DNA of 6,839 nt, taken from positions 1 through 6,839 of the forward strand of contig JACQWU010000311.1 in assembly GCA_016209155.1 (NCBI GenBank), in the 5' to 3' direction. This DNA comes from Candidatus Desantisiibacteriota bacterium. Its GTDB lineage: Bacteria; JACRDZ01. Below, one piece after another: positions 6,314 through 6,839 of this stretch; position 1 is the stretch's first letter; each line of letters begins with the position of its first letter. The notes under the pieces are model-generated. The model was not told the origin of the DNA and searched no databases. It worked only from the letters and a program-made list of their open reading frames with translations. The translations under genes and the position numbers were made by a program.

Positions 6314-6839
6314 GGAATTTAAATGATTTTGTAAAAGATATTTTAATATATAAAGGCGCAATAGTAGAAGAGATGGATAATCAAATGGAGATTTTAGCGC
6401 CTGTTGATTTAGCGGAAACTCTTCAAATACCTGAAAATGCCAACCTGATATTTTCTCCAAAGGAAAATTCAAAACATATTTTTTTATCATATGATTCTGA
6501 TGTTTTTAAAAATATAATAAAACTTTTCAATAACGATGGAAGATTTTGTACAATAAACATTCCGGCGCAATCGATAAAAATTGACAAAATGGAAAACAAA
6601 CTTAATAACCAAATCATACTAAATAATGCTGTTTTTAAACTGGTTAAAAAAGAAGAAATACCAATTTCATATATTTTGTCTTTCTTTAAATATATGGCTA
6701 TATCAGATGAAACTCAGGAAGGAATAACAGCATCATTATTGAACGAATTCAATCTTTCAACATCATATTTCAATATAGAAGATCTATTTTTTTTAACTAA
6801 CAATTTGCAGGAACCTTTAGATAATGTCAGGAGAGAAGA
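6310..6839 (+). CDS. Unrecognised protein, translationally coupled to the SNF2 helicase, 3' end outside window
   Basis: The frame is open for 176 codons to the last base, starting MRNLNDFVKDILIYKGA. The ATG overlaps the helicase stop (ATGA, 6310-6313), a sign of coupled translation and of a joint function. I recognise no motif. The N-terminal part alternates short helices and strands: 'FV-DILIYKGAIVEEMDNQ' followed by EILAPVDLAETLQI and ANLIFSP. There is no signal peptide or membrane segment, so it should be cytoplasmic. The order, a RapA/SNF2 helicase followed by a protein opening with a short helix and a 'Gly-Ala/Cys-x-(V/I)-x-E' strand, recalls yqhH-yqhG of Bacillus; this is a likeness of layout and pattern from memory, not a demonstrated homology. 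It may bind the helicase or give it its substrate. Confidence 0.75.
   Translation, partial: MRNLNDFVKDILIYKGAIVEEMDNQMEILAPVDLAETLQIPENANLIFSPKENSKHIFLSYDSDVFKNIIKLFNNDGRFCTINIPAQSIKIDKMENKLNNQIILNNAVFKLVKKEEIPISYILSFFKYMAISDETQEGITASLLNEFNLSTSYFNIEDLFFLTNNLQEPLDNVRRE

Noticed and set aside
4022-6839. Assignment to DISARM or Zorya on account of the SNF2 helicase
   Set aside because: No DrmA/B/C, methylase, or ZorA/B-type motor protein is seen in the window, and the helicase motifs alone do not distinguish these systems from RapA-like proteins.

Overview
The window looks like a piece of a bacterial defence island. The DNA is AT-rich and all recognisable genes lie on the plus strand with short spacing. 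No gene identifies the phylum. Strong but A/T-tolerant ribosome sites, the REP-type palindromes and the mixture of defence genes fit many low-GC environmental bacteria, so I leave the taxonomy open. The restriction gene at the left is visibly richer in G+C than the NACHT and helicase genes to its right, which suggests the block was assembled from pieces of different origin.

Layout. Positions 1-1752 hold the second half of a type I restriction R subunit (HsdR), whose reading frame is cut by a single in-frame TAA at 958-960. The sequence after the stop is still clearly HsdR. Positions 1784-3815 hold one large STAND-type gene: an N-terminal class III nucleotide-cyclase-like domain, then a NACHT NTPase, then seven tandem HEAT-like repeats of about 33 residues. 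Two -1 frame changes, at a run of eight T (3076-3083) and a run of eight A (3423-3430), break it into three segments. A hairpin with a T-run at 3818-3841 follows directly. Positions 3843-3969 are a short palindrome-rich, MITE-like or REP-like block. Positions 4022-6313 encode an intact RapA/SNF2-type helicase with a TPR-like N-terminus. It overlaps by ATGA with a further gene (6310 to the window end, unfinished) of unrecognised function, so the two are probably translated together.

How they may work together (inference). HsdR would be the motor and nuclease subunit of a type I restriction-modification system whose hsdM and hsdS are expected upstream. The cyclase-NACHT-HEAT protein has the layout of an NLR-like sensor: the repeats recognise, NACHT oligomerises, and the N-terminal domain signals or acts. 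The SNF2 protein and its coupled partner form a separate two-gene module behind a terminator and repeat block. It could be a defence pair or a housekeeping RNA-polymerase recycling pair resembling Bacillus yqhH-yqhG. The first two genes both carry lesions and the helicase pair does not, so the left part is either decaying, phase-variable, or affected by sequencing errors.
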